A stretch of DNA of 64,000 bases from Flammeovirgaceae bacterium (lineage in GTDB: Bacteria > Bacteroidota > Bacteroidia > Cytophagales > Cyclobacteriaceae): positions 1 to 64,000 of the forward strand of contig JAJTGY010000009.1 in the NCBI GenBank assembly GCA_021298015.1. Direction: 5' to 3'. A program made the position numbers and the translations under genes. A model generated the notes under the pieces. The model was given only the letters and a program-made list of their open reading frames with translations, had not been told where the DNA came from and made no database searches. This document shows, in pieces, positions 51,485-61,543 of this stretch; the stretch's first letter is position 1, and the number at the start of each line of letters is the position of its first letter.

Positions 51485-52293
51485 ACAGCAGCCGGTTGGG
51501 TAATGGTCATCGGATCTTGATTAAGTAAGCGGGTCATAACGCCATAAAGTTCGGGCAACTCCTTTTTAAATGCTGCCGGACGCTCAAAGAAATTTTCCAC
51601 GGCAACCGCAAAAAACTCCTGATGATTCGTGCAGGCATAGGGACGAAAGAAGCGAACCCCGCCATCCTCCATTTGCGCACAAACCCGATCGGCCCACTGA
51701 TCAAAAACATCCAGCAGCTCAGCATCAAAAAAATCAAACTCATTCACCCGGATAACATTCTGAAGGCGCAGCGCGTGCGCCATTTCATGAAGGCCTACGT
51801 TGGTTGTGCCGGTTGGCTGCAGGTAGCCCATGACAAAGCTGCGCCACGAGAGTACGATGGTACGGTAGGCCGGATTAACCTCACCCCGGTGATACCGTCT
51901 GGTAATCTCTGAATAATAATCATCCGGGTAAATGAGTATGCGGTTGAAGTGCGCCATAAAAACCCGGGGTAACCCAAACGTAAGCTGAACGGCTGAAGCC
52001 GCGATCAATACCTTCATCTCATCCGTAACGCCACCGAAGTTTCGCGGAATGAAATACTTGGAGAAAATGAAATACACGAGTTTGCGTTCAAACTTTCGCT
52101 TATGATCTGGTGTCAACTGATTATAGTAGGGGAAATAGTTTTTCAGGATCTCCTTGAACCGCAAGGGAACCGGTGTAATGATTGTGCGCAGGGGAGCCGC
52201 GCGTTTGCCTACATACCGATAGCCCTCCTGCACCTGGTGGCGGTAGTAGAATCCGGCCGCCAGTACGGCCATCGCCAGCAGGCTCAGCCACAT
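51481..52293 (-). CDS. mtfA: Zinc-dependent peptidase, MtfA family
   Basis: VGLHEMAHALRLQN (HEMAH) and the NHQEFFAVAVENFFERP motif. Confidence 0.85.
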   Translation of the reverse strand: MWLSLLAMAVLAAGFYYRHQVQEGYRYVGKRAAPLRTIITPVPLRFKEILKNYFPYYNQLTPDHKRKFERKLVYFIFSKYFIPRNFGGVTDEMKVLIAASAVQLTFGLPRVFMAHFNRILIYPDDYYSEITRRYHRGEVNPAYRTIVLSWRSFVMGYLQPTGTTNVGLHEMAHALRLQNVIRVNEFDFFDAELLDVFDQWADRVCAQMEDGGVRFFRPYACTNHQEFFAVAVENFFERPAAFKKELPELYGVMTRLLNQDPMTITQPAAV

Positions 52294-52294
52294 G

Positions 52295-53848
52295 CTACAC
52301 CAGCTTTTGCAGGAGTGATTTCATGGAACACGTTTCGGCCAGAACGTTCTTGACCGCGCTTATGCTGAGGCGTTCCTGCTGCATGGTGTCGCGATGGCGT
52401 ATGGTCACCGTATCGTCCTGCAGGGATTGATGATCGACCGTTACACAATAAGGCGTCCCAATGGCATCCATGCGCCTGTACCTGCGCCCGATGGTGTCTT
52501 TGTCTTCGTAATAGCAACGGAAGTCCAGTTTGAGATCGTTGACGATCTTCTCCGCTTTCTCCGGCAGGCCATCTTTCCTCACCAGGGGAAGGACCGCTAC
52601 TTTGTGTGGTGCCAGCGCTGGCGGTATGGACAGCACCACGCGCTCATTCTCTTCGCCTCCGGTACCCAGCTTCTCTTCTTTATATCCTTTCGACAGCGTG
52701 GCGAGGAACAGGCGATCCAGACCAACCGAGGTTTCTACCACATAGGGTATGTAACTCTGGTTCAACTCGGGGTCGAAATACTGCAGTTTCTTACCCGAAT
52801 ACTTCTCATGATTTTTCAAATCGAAATCGGTGCGGCTGTGAATGCCCTCCAATTCCTTGAAGCCCATGGGAAAGTTAAACTGAATGTCGCAGGCCGCATT
52901 GGCGTAATGGGCCAGGTTGAGGTGGTCGTGGAACCGGTAATGGTCCTCCCCGAGTCCCAGCGACTGATGCCATTTCATTCGTTTCGCCTTCCAATACTCA
53001 TACCATTTCATTTCTTCGCCTGGGCGGATGAAGAATTGCATCTCCATCTGCTCAAACTCCCGCATGCGGAAGATGAACTGCCGGGCCACGATTTCATTTC
53101 GAAATGCCTTTCCGATTTGCGCAATGCCAAATGGAATTTTCATGCGGCCGGTCTTTTGCACATTCAGGAAGTTGACAAAAATACCCTGGGCGGTTTCCGG
53201 GCGCAGATAGATTTTGTTCGCCTCCTCGGCAATGGAGCCCATTTCGGTGGAAAACATCAGGTTGAACTGACGCACGTCAGTCCAGTTTTTGGTGCCGGAT
53301 ATCGGGTCTGCAATTTCCAGATCCGCAATCAACTGCTTCATGGCCGGCATATCGTTGCTGCCCATCGCGGCTTTCAATCGGGCGTTGGTCTCGTCAATCT
53401 TCTTTTGGTACTCCAGCACACGCGGATTGGTGCTGACGAACATGGCACGATCAAAATTCTCGAACCGTTTGGCAGCCTTTTCTACCTCCTTCTCAATCTT
53501 CTCTTCCATTTTGGCAATGGCATCTTCGATCAGCACATCCGCCCGGTAGCGTTTCTTCGAGTCCTTGTTGTCAATCATGGGGTCGTTAAAGGCATCCACA
53601 TGGCCGCTCGCTTTCCAGGTAGTCGGGTGCATGAAGATCGCGGCATCCACCCCTACGATGTTGTCGTGAAGTTGGGTCATAAACCGCCACCAGTATTCTT
53701 TTATATTGTTCTTTAACTCAACCCCGTTTTGCCCGTAGTCGTACACGGCACTGAGGCCATCATAAATTTCACTGGAAGGAAAAATAAAACCATACTCCTT
53801 AGCATGGGAAATCACCTTCTTCAGTACGTTGTCATCTTGTTGCGCCAT
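52295..53848 (-). CDS. glyS: Glycine--tRNA ligase
   Basis: YGFIFPSSEIYDGLSAVYDYGQNGVELKNNIKEYWW, RPETAQGIFVNFLN, RMREFEQMEMQFF. Confidence 0.96.
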   Translation of the reverse strand: MAQQDDNVLKKVISHAKEYGFIFPSSEIYDGLSAVYDYGQNGVELKNNIKEYWWRFMTQLHDNIVGVDAAIFMHPTTWKASGHVDAFNDPMIDNKDSKKRYRADVLIEDAIAKMEEKIEKEVEKAAKRFENFDRAMFVSTNPRVLEYQKKIDETNARLKAAMGSNDMPAMKQLIADLEIADPISGTKNWTDVRQFNLMFSTEMGSIAEEANKIYLRPETAQGIFVNFLNVQKTGRMKIPFGIAQIGKAFRNEIVARQFIFRMREFEQMEMQFFIRPGEEMKWYEYWKAKRMKWHQSLGLGEDHYRFHDHLNLAHYANAACDIQFNFPMGFKELEGIHSRTDFDLKNHEKYSGKKLQYFDPELNQSYIPYVVETSVGLDRLFLATLSKGYKEEKLGTGGEENERVVLSIPPALAPHKVAVLPLVRKDGLPEKAEKIVNDLKLDFRCYYEDKDTIGRRYRRMDAIGTPYCVTVDHQSLQDDTVTIRHRDTMQQERLSISAVKNVLAETCSMKSLLQKLV

Positions 53849-53855
53849 AGGGGCG

Positions 53856-53887
53856 CAAAGGTAGATCGTCTGGAGTGCATTTGCCAA
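53856..53887 (-). promoter_or_regulatory. Bacteroidota-type promoter upstream of glyS (TTG-N21-TACCTTTG on minus strand)
   Basis: Plus strand CAAAGGTA 53856-53863, CAA 53885-53887. Confidence 0.65.
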
Positions 53888-53988
53888 ACAACAAGCCGGA
53901 TGGATCTCCACAAAACGAAAAACGTACGTGATACGCAAAAACGCTACCTTACCATTTGATTTACGGCTCACACCAGAAACGGGCAAGC

Positions 53989-54849
53989 ATGATGACTTGG
54001 AAACGAATAGGGGTTGCGTTGGCCTTATCACCGACAGCCGGTGGTTTATTGCGGCAAGCTGCACACGTAGCCCGGCTGTTTCAAGCCGAATTGTTTATCA
54101 TTCACGTGGGTAACGTTACACCGGAGGCCCGGTTGGCAATAGAAAATCTGGCTGCCACCACAATCGTTGACAATGAGCCGGCTTATCAGTTCTGCTGGGA
54201 GACGGGTGATCCGGTTTCGAAGGTGCTGGCCGTGTGCAATAAAAACCATATCGATTTACTGGTAGCCGGAGCGTTAAAAAAAGAAAATATTTTCCGTTAT
54301 TACCTTGGCACTGTTGCACGCAAAATCATGCGCAAGGCAAACTGCTCGGTGTTGATGGTAACCAACCCGGGTGAACGGGTCAGCTATCAGCATCTGGTGT
54401 TCAATGCCGAGGACAGCCCCTACAGCCGGCAGGCCCTTGAGGCCGCGTGTTGGATCGGGCGAAAAGAAAGAAGCAAATGGCTGCACGTTGTGCGCGAGTT
54501 GAAAATGATGGGGCTTGCACTGGCCTCGTCTGACCAATGCACCGAAGAAGAATACCATGATATCCAGCAAAATCTGCTTTATGATGAAATGAGCGAGGTC
54601 GAGAAGATGCTGGCCACCGTGCCGCACGAAGGCCTCAAGGTGAACGTCAAAGTGCTATCCGGTAAATCAGGTTTTGAACTGGCACGATTTGCCGAGCGGA
54701 AGTCGGCCGATCTTTTAATTGTGGCGGCCCCGGAGCGAAGATTTTCGCTTTTCGATCGTGTGTTTCCGCACGATCTGGAGTACATATTTGCTGATTTACC
54801 CGCTCACCTATTGATTGTGCACAGCCGAAAGGAGGCCCAAAATGGGTAA
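53989..54849 (+). CDS. Universal stress protein family (two UspA-like domains)
   Basis: ALSPTAGGLLRQAAHVARLFQAELFIIHV, DLLVAGALKKENIFRYYLGTVARKIMRKANCSVLMV. Confidence 0.85.
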   Translation: MMTWKRIGVALALSPTAGGLLRQAAHVARLFQAELFIIHVGNVTPEARLAIENLAATTIVDNEPAYQFCWETGDPVSKVLAVCNKNHIDLLVAGALKKENIFRYYLGTVARKIMRKANCSVLMVTNPGERVSYQHLVFNAEDSPYSRQALEAACWIGRKERSKWLHVVRELKMMGLALASSDQCTEEEYHDIQQNLLYDEMSEVEKMLATVPHEGLKVNVKVLSGKSGFELARFAERKSADLLIVAAPERRFSLFDRVFPHDLEYIFADLPAHLLIVHSRKEAQNG

Positions 54850-56089
54850 GCTCGAGCAACTGGACGTGATGCTCTTGTTGATTCAATTAGGCATCATGCT
54901 GCTGGCCGGACGCCTGATGGCCGAAGCTGCGCGCAAATTACATCAACCAACCGTAGTTGGCGAACTACTCGCGGGTATTCTGCTGGGGCCCACCGTGCTC
55001 GGATTGATTTCGCCAGAATGGTTTCACAGCCTCTTTCCTCACGACAGCAACTCCGGTATTGTGCTCTCCGGTATTGTTCAGATGGCCGTAGTGATGCTGC
55101 TGTTTATAGCCGGCCTTGAGGTTGATTTACACATCGTGTGGCAACAGGGGCGACAGGCCATCTACACCAGCGTATTCGGGTTAATTATTCCGTTCGCCTT
55201 TGGCTTTGTAGTTCCGTATTACTGGCCGGGGCTGTTTGGTGGCGAGGCCGAATCCATGCGGCTGCCCTTTGCCCTGTTTCTCGGAACTTCGATGGCCATT
55301 ACCGCCCTGCCCGTCATCGCCCGCGTACTGATGGACCTGGGCCTTTTTAAATCACGGATGGGCATGCTCGTGATTTCTTCGGCTATGATCAATGACGTAG
55401 TCGGCTGGTTGATTTTTTCAGTCATTCTGGGATTGATCGGAAAAGGCAACCAGCACTTGTCGCTGGTCAACACCGTGCTGCTTACGATCGGGTTCACTGC
55501 CATCATGCTCACCCTCGGTCGCGGCCTGCTCAACCGGGTGCTGCCCTGGGTGAATAAAAAACTCGCCTGGCCGGGTGGTGTTTTATCGTTATCGCTGGCG
55601 TTCTGCTTTCTGGCTTCGGCCTTCACCGAGTTCATCGGCATTCACGCGATATTTGGTGCATTCATTATTGGCATTGCCCTGGGCGATTCAGAACATTTTT
55701 CTGAGCGCGCCAAGGAAATCGTGCACCAGTTTATCAATAACATTTTCGCTCCACTGTTTTTTGTCTCCATTGGCTTGCGGGTAAATTTTCTGGCCAACTT
55801 TGATCCCTGGCTCACCCTGTTTATTTTATTGATTGCCTATGCGGGTAAAATTATCGGCAGCGGACTCGGTACGCGTTTGGGCGGATTCACCTGGCGAGAA
55901 TCGCTCGCTGCCGCGTTTGGCATGAATGCCCGGGGTGCCATGGAAATTATACTGGGTCTGGTGGCGCTGGAGAATGGGCTAATCGGTGAACGTGTTTTTG
56001 TCTCGCTGGTGATTATGGCCCTGCTTACCAGCATCAGCAGTGGCCCGGCAATGAAGTGGATTTTGGGAAAAGAAAAATCCGCGGGTTAG
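54842..56089 (+). CDS. Cation:proton antiporter (CPA2 family)
   Basis: AARKLHQPTVVGELLAGILLGPTVLG, GTSMAITALPVIARVLMDLGL, GMNARGAMEIILGLVALENGLI. Confidence 0.94.
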   Translation: MGKLEQLDVMLLLIQLGIMLLAGRLMAEAARKLHQPTVVGELLAGILLGPTVLGLISPEWFHSLFPHDSNSGIVLSGIVQMAVVMLLFIAGLEVDLHIVWQQGRQAIYTSVFGLIIPFAFGFVVPYYWPGLFGGEAESMRLPFALFLGTSMAITALPVIARVLMDLGLFKSRMGMLVISSAMINDVVGWLIFSVILGLIGKGNQHLSLVNTVLLTIGFTAIMLTLGRGLLNRVLPWVNKKLAWPGGVLSLSLAFCFLASAFTEFIGIHAIFGAFIIGIALGDSEHFSERAKEIVHQFINNIFAPLFFVSIGLRVNFLANFDPWLTLFILLIAYAGKIIGSGLGTRLGGFTWRESLAAAFGMNARGAMEIILGLVALENGLIGERVFVSLVIMALLTSISSGPAMKWILGKEKSAG

Positions 56090-56217
56090 AATCTGATGTT
56101 ATGCAGGAAAGGAATCCCAATCCCTTTGCGCCTTCGTGGCGTAAAATCAGGAGCCGCCAAAACGCTAAGTCATACGAGATTAATCTGATTTTAAAGAGCG
56201 CAAAAATACCTGGCGTA

Positions 56218-56556
56218 TCACGCCTCAGGCGGAAATTGGGTCTTCAATCTTCGCTCGGTAAGTACAATGACGGCAATCAAACCTGCCAATAGAAGGCCAA
56301 CACCCACATTCAATGCTGCCCGGGGCGAGTGCGAGTAGAATGTGACCAATTGGGCGAACGTCACCACAACCGATACCCAAATCCCAACCCAGCCAGAATA
56401 CTGGTTGGCTTCATTCCAATGGCGCTGCGAACGCATGGAGCGCGGTGTTCGATAACCATAGAAGTAATTGATCTTCGCTGGCGGCCACCGGTACAAGGCG
56501 AAGCTGACCAGAAAAAACAGTGGACCAATAACCAGGTTAGTTAGCACCAAGTCCAT
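56218..56556 (-). CDS. SdpI family membrane protein
   Basis: INYFYGYRTPRSMRSQRHWNEANQYSG matches the SdpI/YhfL signature. Confidence 0.88.
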   Translation of the reverse strand: MDLVLTNLVIGPLFFLVSFALYRWPPAKINYFYGYRTPRSMRSQRHWNEANQYSGWVGIWVSVVVTFAQLVTFYSHSPRAALNVGVGLLLAGLIAVIVLTERRLKTQFPPEA

Positions 56557-56557
56557 A

Positions 56558-57217
56558 TCACGCAAGCGCCTCGTTGAGGTAGTCATTTAACGGCTTTGCC
56601 GCCCGGCAAACCTCGGCTACCTTTTTGAAGTAGGTCGGCATTTTCACCTCCGCATCCGTAAAGGCGTGCGAAACAATGAAACTCTTATGCTTCAGAAGAT
56701 CAATCTGCGGATGATCTTTTGGATATCCTTTCGGAGCCGTTTTCACTTTATCGAAATCATCAAAGCCGGCAAAAAATTTTTTGAGTGACCGGGCGGCCAT
56801 CACCTTCTTTAGTTTTTCCGGATTGTAATCGATTTCCTGCCGGATTTTGGCGAGGTTACCGGAGTCAGGCATATAGATGCCAGCCGCAACAAAACAGTTA
56901 CCCGGCTCCACATGCAGATAATAGCCGGGCTCCTGCTCCATTTTACCACCGGGCGAAAAGCCAGCGCCCATGTTCACCTTGTAAGGTCGCTTGTCTTTGC
57001 TGAAGCGCACATCGCGATAAATCCGGAATGCCTGCTTGCGCGGATTCAATCCCGCCAGCCCCGGATCAAACTTTACTACCTCGCGGTGAAACAACTCGAG
57101 AAAATCATCAAAGGCATTTTTTGCTTCGAGGTAGATGGCTTTGTTTTTCTCAAACCACTCGCGGTTGTTGTTCCGCTTCAACGCGGCCAAAAATCTGAGT
57201 ATGCCGTTCAGATCCAT
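56558..57217 (-). CDS. DUF2461 domain-containing protein
   Basis: FLAALKRNNNREWFEKNKAIYLEAKNAFDDFLE, FRIYRDVRFSKDKRPYKVNMGAGFSPGG. Confidence 0.92.
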   Translation of the reverse strand: MDLNGILRFLAALKRNNNREWFEKNKAIYLEAKNAFDDFLELFHREVVKFDPGLAGLNPRKQAFRIYRDVRFSKDKRPYKVNMGAGFSPGGKMEQEPGYYLHVEPGNCFVAAGIYMPDSGNLAKIRQEIDYNPEKLKKVMAARSLKKFFAGFDDFDKVKTAPKGYPKDHPQIDLLKHKSFIVSHAFTDAEVKMPTYFKKVAEVCRAAKPLNDYLNEALA

Positions 57218-57227
57218 AACAGGCTTT

Positions 57228-58508
57228 TTAAAGATATTCCAAAATCGTTTCCAGACCCATCCCGCGTGAAGCTTTAATCAATACCGTTGTGTGGCCAACG
57301 GGGTTTGCCTGCGCATGCGCAACCAATTTTAACTTGTCCGGAAAGTACAATACAGCAGGATTTACGTGAGCCGTGTGCTGCATATGAGCCCCACATACCC
57401 ACGCGGGCAGTCGGAGTTCGGCCAGCAAATGCCCCACGCGCTCATGTTCCGCGACCGTCTCGTCTGCCAACTCATACATATCACCAATGATGGCCAGCTT
57501 GTTTTTGGCCTTCATCAAAGCCAGGTTGCGGAGGGCCGCTTCCATCGAGCTGGGGTTTGCGTTGTAGGCATCCAGAATCACCGTGTTCGTTCCTTTGCCT
57601 ATCACTTGCGAACGCATATTCGATGGAACATACGCAGCAATCGCCTGCTCGGCATCGCTTGGCAGAACACCAAAATATTTTCCGATACATAATGCGGTGG
57701 CAATATTTTCAAAATTGTAGGCACCCACCAAATGCGTAGCCACCGTGGCGCCCTCTTCTGTACGAACAACCACCGTGGGGTCGGCACTTACCAGTTCGCA
57801 GTGGTAATAGTCGCCCTTGGCCGGGTAGAAGATCGGGTTTCGAAAACGCTTGGCCATATTGGCCAGTATCGGGTTTTGTGAATTGATGAATACGACACCA
57901 TTGGTGGTGAGTAAGTGCTGATATAATTCCGATTTACCGCGTATGATATTTTCAAAACCCCCAAACGTACCGATGTGCGCTTTTCCAATGTTGGTGATAA
58001 ATCCATGGGTGGGCTGCGCAATGGATGACAACGAAGCAATTTCTCCGAGGTGGTTAGCGCCCATTTCAACAATAGCCAACTCCACGCTGGAGTCAATACT
58101 GAGTATCGTGAGGGGCACACCAATGTGGTTATTCAGATTTCCCACCGTAGCAAACGTTTTGAACTTTTTCGCCAAAACCGCATTCACCAGTTCTTTACTG
58201 GTGGTTTTTCCGTTTGAACCCGTGAGGCCAATTACCGGAATGTGCAACTGGTGGCGGTGGTAACGCGCCAGATCTTGAAGTGCAGCCAGCACATCGGGCA
58301 CCACCACCATGCGCGCATCCGTTGCCCGGGCCGGATCATCGATGATTGCAAAAGCCGCACCCGCGGCCAGCGCATCTGCGGCAAAGGTGTTGGCATCAAA
58401 CCGATCGCCCTTCAGCGCAAAAAACAAGACGCCAGGCCGAATCTTTCGCGTATCGGTGCACACACCGGCCGACTGCCGGTACAACTCGTACAAATCCTGA
58501 ATCCGCAT
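57228..58508 (-). CDS. murF: UDP-N-acetylmuramoyl-tripeptide--D-alanyl-D-alanine ligase
   Basis: VIGLTGSNGKTTSKELVNAVLAKKF, EMGANHLGEIASL, VILDAYNANPSSMEAALRN. Confidence 0.96.
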   Translation of the reverse strand: MRIQDLYELYRQSAGVCTDTRKIRPGVLFFALKGDRFDANTFAADALAAGAAFAIIDDPARATDARMVVVPDVLAALQDLARYHRHQLHIPVIGLTGSNGKTTSKELVNAVLAKKFKTFATVGNLNNHIGVPLTILSIDSSVELAIVEMGANHLGEIASLSSIAQPTHGFITNIGKAHIGTFGGFENIIRGKSELYQHLLTTNGVVFINSQNPILANMAKRFRNPIFYPAKGDYYHCELVSADPTVVVRTEEGATVATHLVGAYNFENIATALCIGKYFGVLPSDAEQAIAAYVPSNMRSQVIGKGTNTVILDAYNANPSSMEAALRNLALMKAKNKLAIIGDMYELADETVAEHERVGHLLAELRLPAWVCGAHMQHTAHVNPAVLYFPDKLKLVAHAQANPVGHTTVLIKASRGMGLETILEYL

Positions 58509-58576
58509 GCCGAATTTTACGGTTAACTTTCGCGCTCAAGATAACAGAAGTTACGCGCGTCCGTTAGGATTTAGAG

Positions 58577-60763
58577 ATGAAATTCCTTGCTGCCATGGCT
58601 GCTGGCCTGCTGTTGATGGCCGTGAACTTCGCAGAAGCGCAGTTTCAATACCGGTTTGATCAATCCATTCCGGTAAAAGTGAACGACCAATGGCTGGCCA
58701 TGCCGTGGGCGGGTGGGCTCAACGGCATTCAGCTCAATACCCTGGATTTGAATGGAGATGGCCGGCCCGACCTGGCGGTTTTTGAACGACAAGCGAATAA
58801 GGTACTGACGTTCATCAACACCGGAACGGAATACGCCTACCAGCCAGAGTATGAAGATTTGTTTCCCGCGGAAGTCACCCAGTGGATGCTGCTGCGCGAC
58901 TTTAATTGCGATGGCAAAAAAGATTTATTCACCCGCGACCCCCTTGGTATTCTGGTTTTTGTGAATACGACCCGCCCCGGCCAGCCCATTTCGTGGCGCC
59001 CTTTTTCTGCCGGCACCGTACTCCTGACGGAGGGTAACTCGGGCAACATCAACATTCAACTCGGGTTTGATGATATACCCGCCATTGATGACGTAGATGG
59101 TGATGGGGATTTGGATGTACTGAACTTTCGATTCTTTGGCTCGGGTACCGTGGAGTATCATCAAAATTTAACCGTTGAACGAACGGGGCGGTGCGATTCC
59201 ATGCAAATGAAGCGAGTAACAGCCAACTATGGCAACTTCGAAGAGTGCAGTTGCAACCGCATAGCGTTTGATCAAACATGCGCCCAGCTGGGTGGCGGCC
59301 GTACTCAACATGCCGTGGGTCGCGTCCTGCTCAACCTTGATGTTGACCAAGACGGTGATCGGGATTTGATTTTCTCTGAACAGAATTGCAACCGCCTTTA
59401 CCTGTTGCCCAATGAAGGCTCCGGTGGGGTGGCCGATTTCAACAACTTCAGCCTTTTCCCCGCGAACAACCCGGTGGCGCTGCTTACCTTCCCCAGTCCA
59501 TTCGTTGAAGATGTAACATTTGATGGCAAACCTGATCTGGTGGTTTCACCCAATGTATATAACCGCGACTTGATCAACAATAACTTTGAGCAGAGTGTAT
59601 GGCTCTACACCAACCAGGGAACAACCGCGGCCCCGCTGTTCAACTTTACGCAATCGGATTTTCTGCAAAGCAACATGGTTGATGTAGGGGACAATGCTGT
59701 ACCGGCTTTCTTTGATGCCAATGGTGATGGCGATCTGGACCTGTTCGTGGGCATGAATGGCGACAATAATTTTCGGGCCACCATTCGGGTATTCGAAAAT
59801 ACGGGCTCAGCCGCTGCCCCCGAGTTTACGCTCGTCAATTCCGACTTTCTCGGTCTTTCGTTTTTTGGTTTTTACAATTTGAAGCCGCAGTTCGCGGACA
59901 TGAACAGCGATGGCAAAGCCGATCTGGTGTTTTCCGCCAGCAGGGCTTCGAATGGCGTAACTGTTCTAGCTTATTTTGCCAACCAGTCCAACACCGGATT
60001 AAATTTTGCCAACCAGGAGATCACCTACACGGGTTTCTCCTTACCCGCCAGCCGCAGTAGCGAAAACATACTGATGGCCGATGTCAATCAGGATGGCCTG
60101 ACTGACCTCGTGTTGGGTACCTCAACCGGCCTCGTACAGCTTTGGAAAAATGTGGGCAGCGGAGGCGTTCCCTCATTTGTTGCCGAGCCTCAACCTTTTC
60201 TTGGCTTGGGGGCCAGCACCAATCGTCAAAGTCCTTCTTTTGCACAAGGTGATCTTAACGGGGACGGAAAAACCGACTTGTTGATGGGTGACCAGGACGG
60301 CCGGTTATTCATTTTTTCCGATTACCGCTCGGGCAACTCAACGGCACAGGCGCTAACAGTCTTTAATCCCATTCGAAACACGTATTTGGAAAAAAACTTT
60401 GGCGGGCGCGTATGGCCGGCCATTGCCGCCCTGCAGCCGATCAGCACACCAACGGTAGTAGTCGGTAACACGTTAGGTGGCCTGCATCTGTTGACCAACA
60501 CGGGCAACACGGAACTTCCCGAAGAGCCCCGGCTTCTCGTCTATCCCAATCCGGCCAATTCCGATGCTAACTTTTTTTTGCGCAGCGATCGCGATGGCAC
60601 CGCTCAGTTTTACAACCTGGTGGGCCAGCGGTTGAGCAACGCGTATAGTCTGCGGGCGTTCGAGCCTCTTTTGTTTAATGCCAGCGATCTGGCTCCGGGG
60701 CTTTACATCGTCCGGTTCACCGCGCAGGGCAAATCGGTTTCGCAACGGTTGGTCATCCGCTGA
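58577..60763 (+). CDS. FG-GAP/VCBS repeat secreted protein with T9SS type A C-terminal sorting domain
   Basis: Repeated D-x-[DN]-x-DG motifs (DLNGDGRPDLAVF, DVDGDGDLDVLNF, DANGDGDLDLFVG, DVNQDGLTDLVLG); C-terminus VYPNPANSDANFFLRS...GLYIVRFTAQGKSVSQRLVIR. Confidence 0.93.
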   Translation: MKFLAAMAAGLLLMAVNFAEAQFQYRFDQSIPVKVNDQWLAMPWAGGLNGIQLNTLDLNGDGRPDLAVFERQANKVLTFINTGTEYAYQPEYEDLFPAEVTQWMLLRDFNCDGKKDLFTRDPLGILVFVNTTRPGQPISWRPFSAGTVLLTEGNSGNINIQLGFDDIPAIDDVDGDGDLDVLNFRFFGSGTVEYHQNLTVERTGRCDSMQMKRVTANYGNFEECSCNRIAFDQTCAQLGGGRTQHAVGRVLLNLDVDQDGDRDLIFSEQNCNRLYLLPNEGSGGVADFNNFSLFPANNPVALLTFPSPFVEDVTFDGKPDLVVSPNVYNRDLINNNFEQSVWLYTNQGTTAAPLFNFTQSDFLQSNMVDVGDNAVPAFFDANGDGDLDLFVGMNGDNNFRATIRVFENTGSAAAPEFTLVNSDFLGLSFFGFYNLKPQFADMNSDGKADLVFSASRASNGVTVLAYFANQSNTGLNFANQEITYTGFSLPASRSSENILMADVNQDGLTDLVLGTSTGLVQLWKNVGSGGVPSFVAEPQPFLGLGASTNRQSPSFAQGDLNGDGKTDLLMGDQDGRLFIFSDYRSGNSTAQALTVFNPIRNTYLEKNFGGRVWPAIAALQPISTPTVVVGNTLGGLHLLTNTGNTELPEEPRLLVYPNPANSDANFFLRSDRDGTAQFYNLVGQRLSNAYSLRAFEPLLFNASDLAPGLYIVRFTAQGKSVSQRLVIR

Positions 60764-60784
60764 TCTCTGCCTAACATTGCGCCC

Positions 60785-61453
60785 GTGTCAGTAGCATTTG
60801 TTTTCGATATGGACGGGGTGATCATTCACAGCAACCCGTTTCACAAAATTGCCCTTCAACAGTTCTGTACGAAGTACGGATACGATTTGTCAGAGGACGA
60901 ACTGGCAAGGCGCATATATGGGCGCACCAATAAGGAGTGGATTACCAATCTCTTCGGCCGGCCATTGCCTCCGCATGAGTTGGCCGCCTATGCCGAAGAA
61001 AAAGAGTCGTTGTTCAGGCGTCTATATGAACGTGACATAACCGAGGTTGCCGGACTTACATCGTTTCTGGAAAAAACCCGGGGGCTGGGCATCCCGTGTG
61101 CCATCGGCACTTCGGCTCCACTCACCAACGTTGATTTTGTATTGGCCAAAACCGGCATCCGGCATTTCTTTTCCGCCATTCTCCATGAGGCCGATGTCGA
61201 GCATGGGAAACCGAACCCGGAAATTTACCTGAAAACAGCTGCGAGTCTGGGTAAGGAACCGGGGCAATGTGTCGTGTTTGAAGACTCCATATCGGGTGTA
61301 AAAGCGGGCCTGGCGGCCGGTAGCCCTGTGGTGGGCGTACTTACAACCCACAGTGCGGGTGAATTGTCGGGTACTAAGCTGGCAATCAACGACTTTCAGG
61401 GGCTTGAACCGGCCGAATTAGTGCGTAAAATCTGGCCCTCCATAAAGAATTGA
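60785..61453 (+). CDS. HAD family hydrolase (beta-phosphoglucomutase-like)
   Basis: FVFDMDGVIIHSNPFHKIALQQF...; GKPNPEIYLKTA; GTG start at 60785. Confidence 0.9.
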   Translation: MSVAFVFDMDGVIIHSNPFHKIALQQFCTKYGYDLSEDELARRIYGRTNKEWITNLFGRPLPPHELAAYAEEKESLFRRLYERDITEVAGLTSFLEKTRGLGIPCAIGTSAPLTNVDFVLAKTGIRHFFSAILHEADVEHGKPNPEIYLKTAASLGKEPGQCVVFEDSISGVKAGLAAGSPVVGVLTTHSAGELSGTKLAINDFQGLEPAELVRKIWPSIKN

Positions 61454-61543
61454 GGTATTTTGACGGCCCGGTTGGATAATTGAGGTGCCATTCCCGATAT
61501 TTGCAGTCCCTTTTCCAAAAAAGGGGCAAAAACAAAGCGAATT

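Noticed and set aside
52394-53716. 440-aa plus-strand ORF opposite glyS
   Set aside because: Very long, but exactly antisense to conserved glyS and lacking any recognisable family; typical codon-usage shadow.
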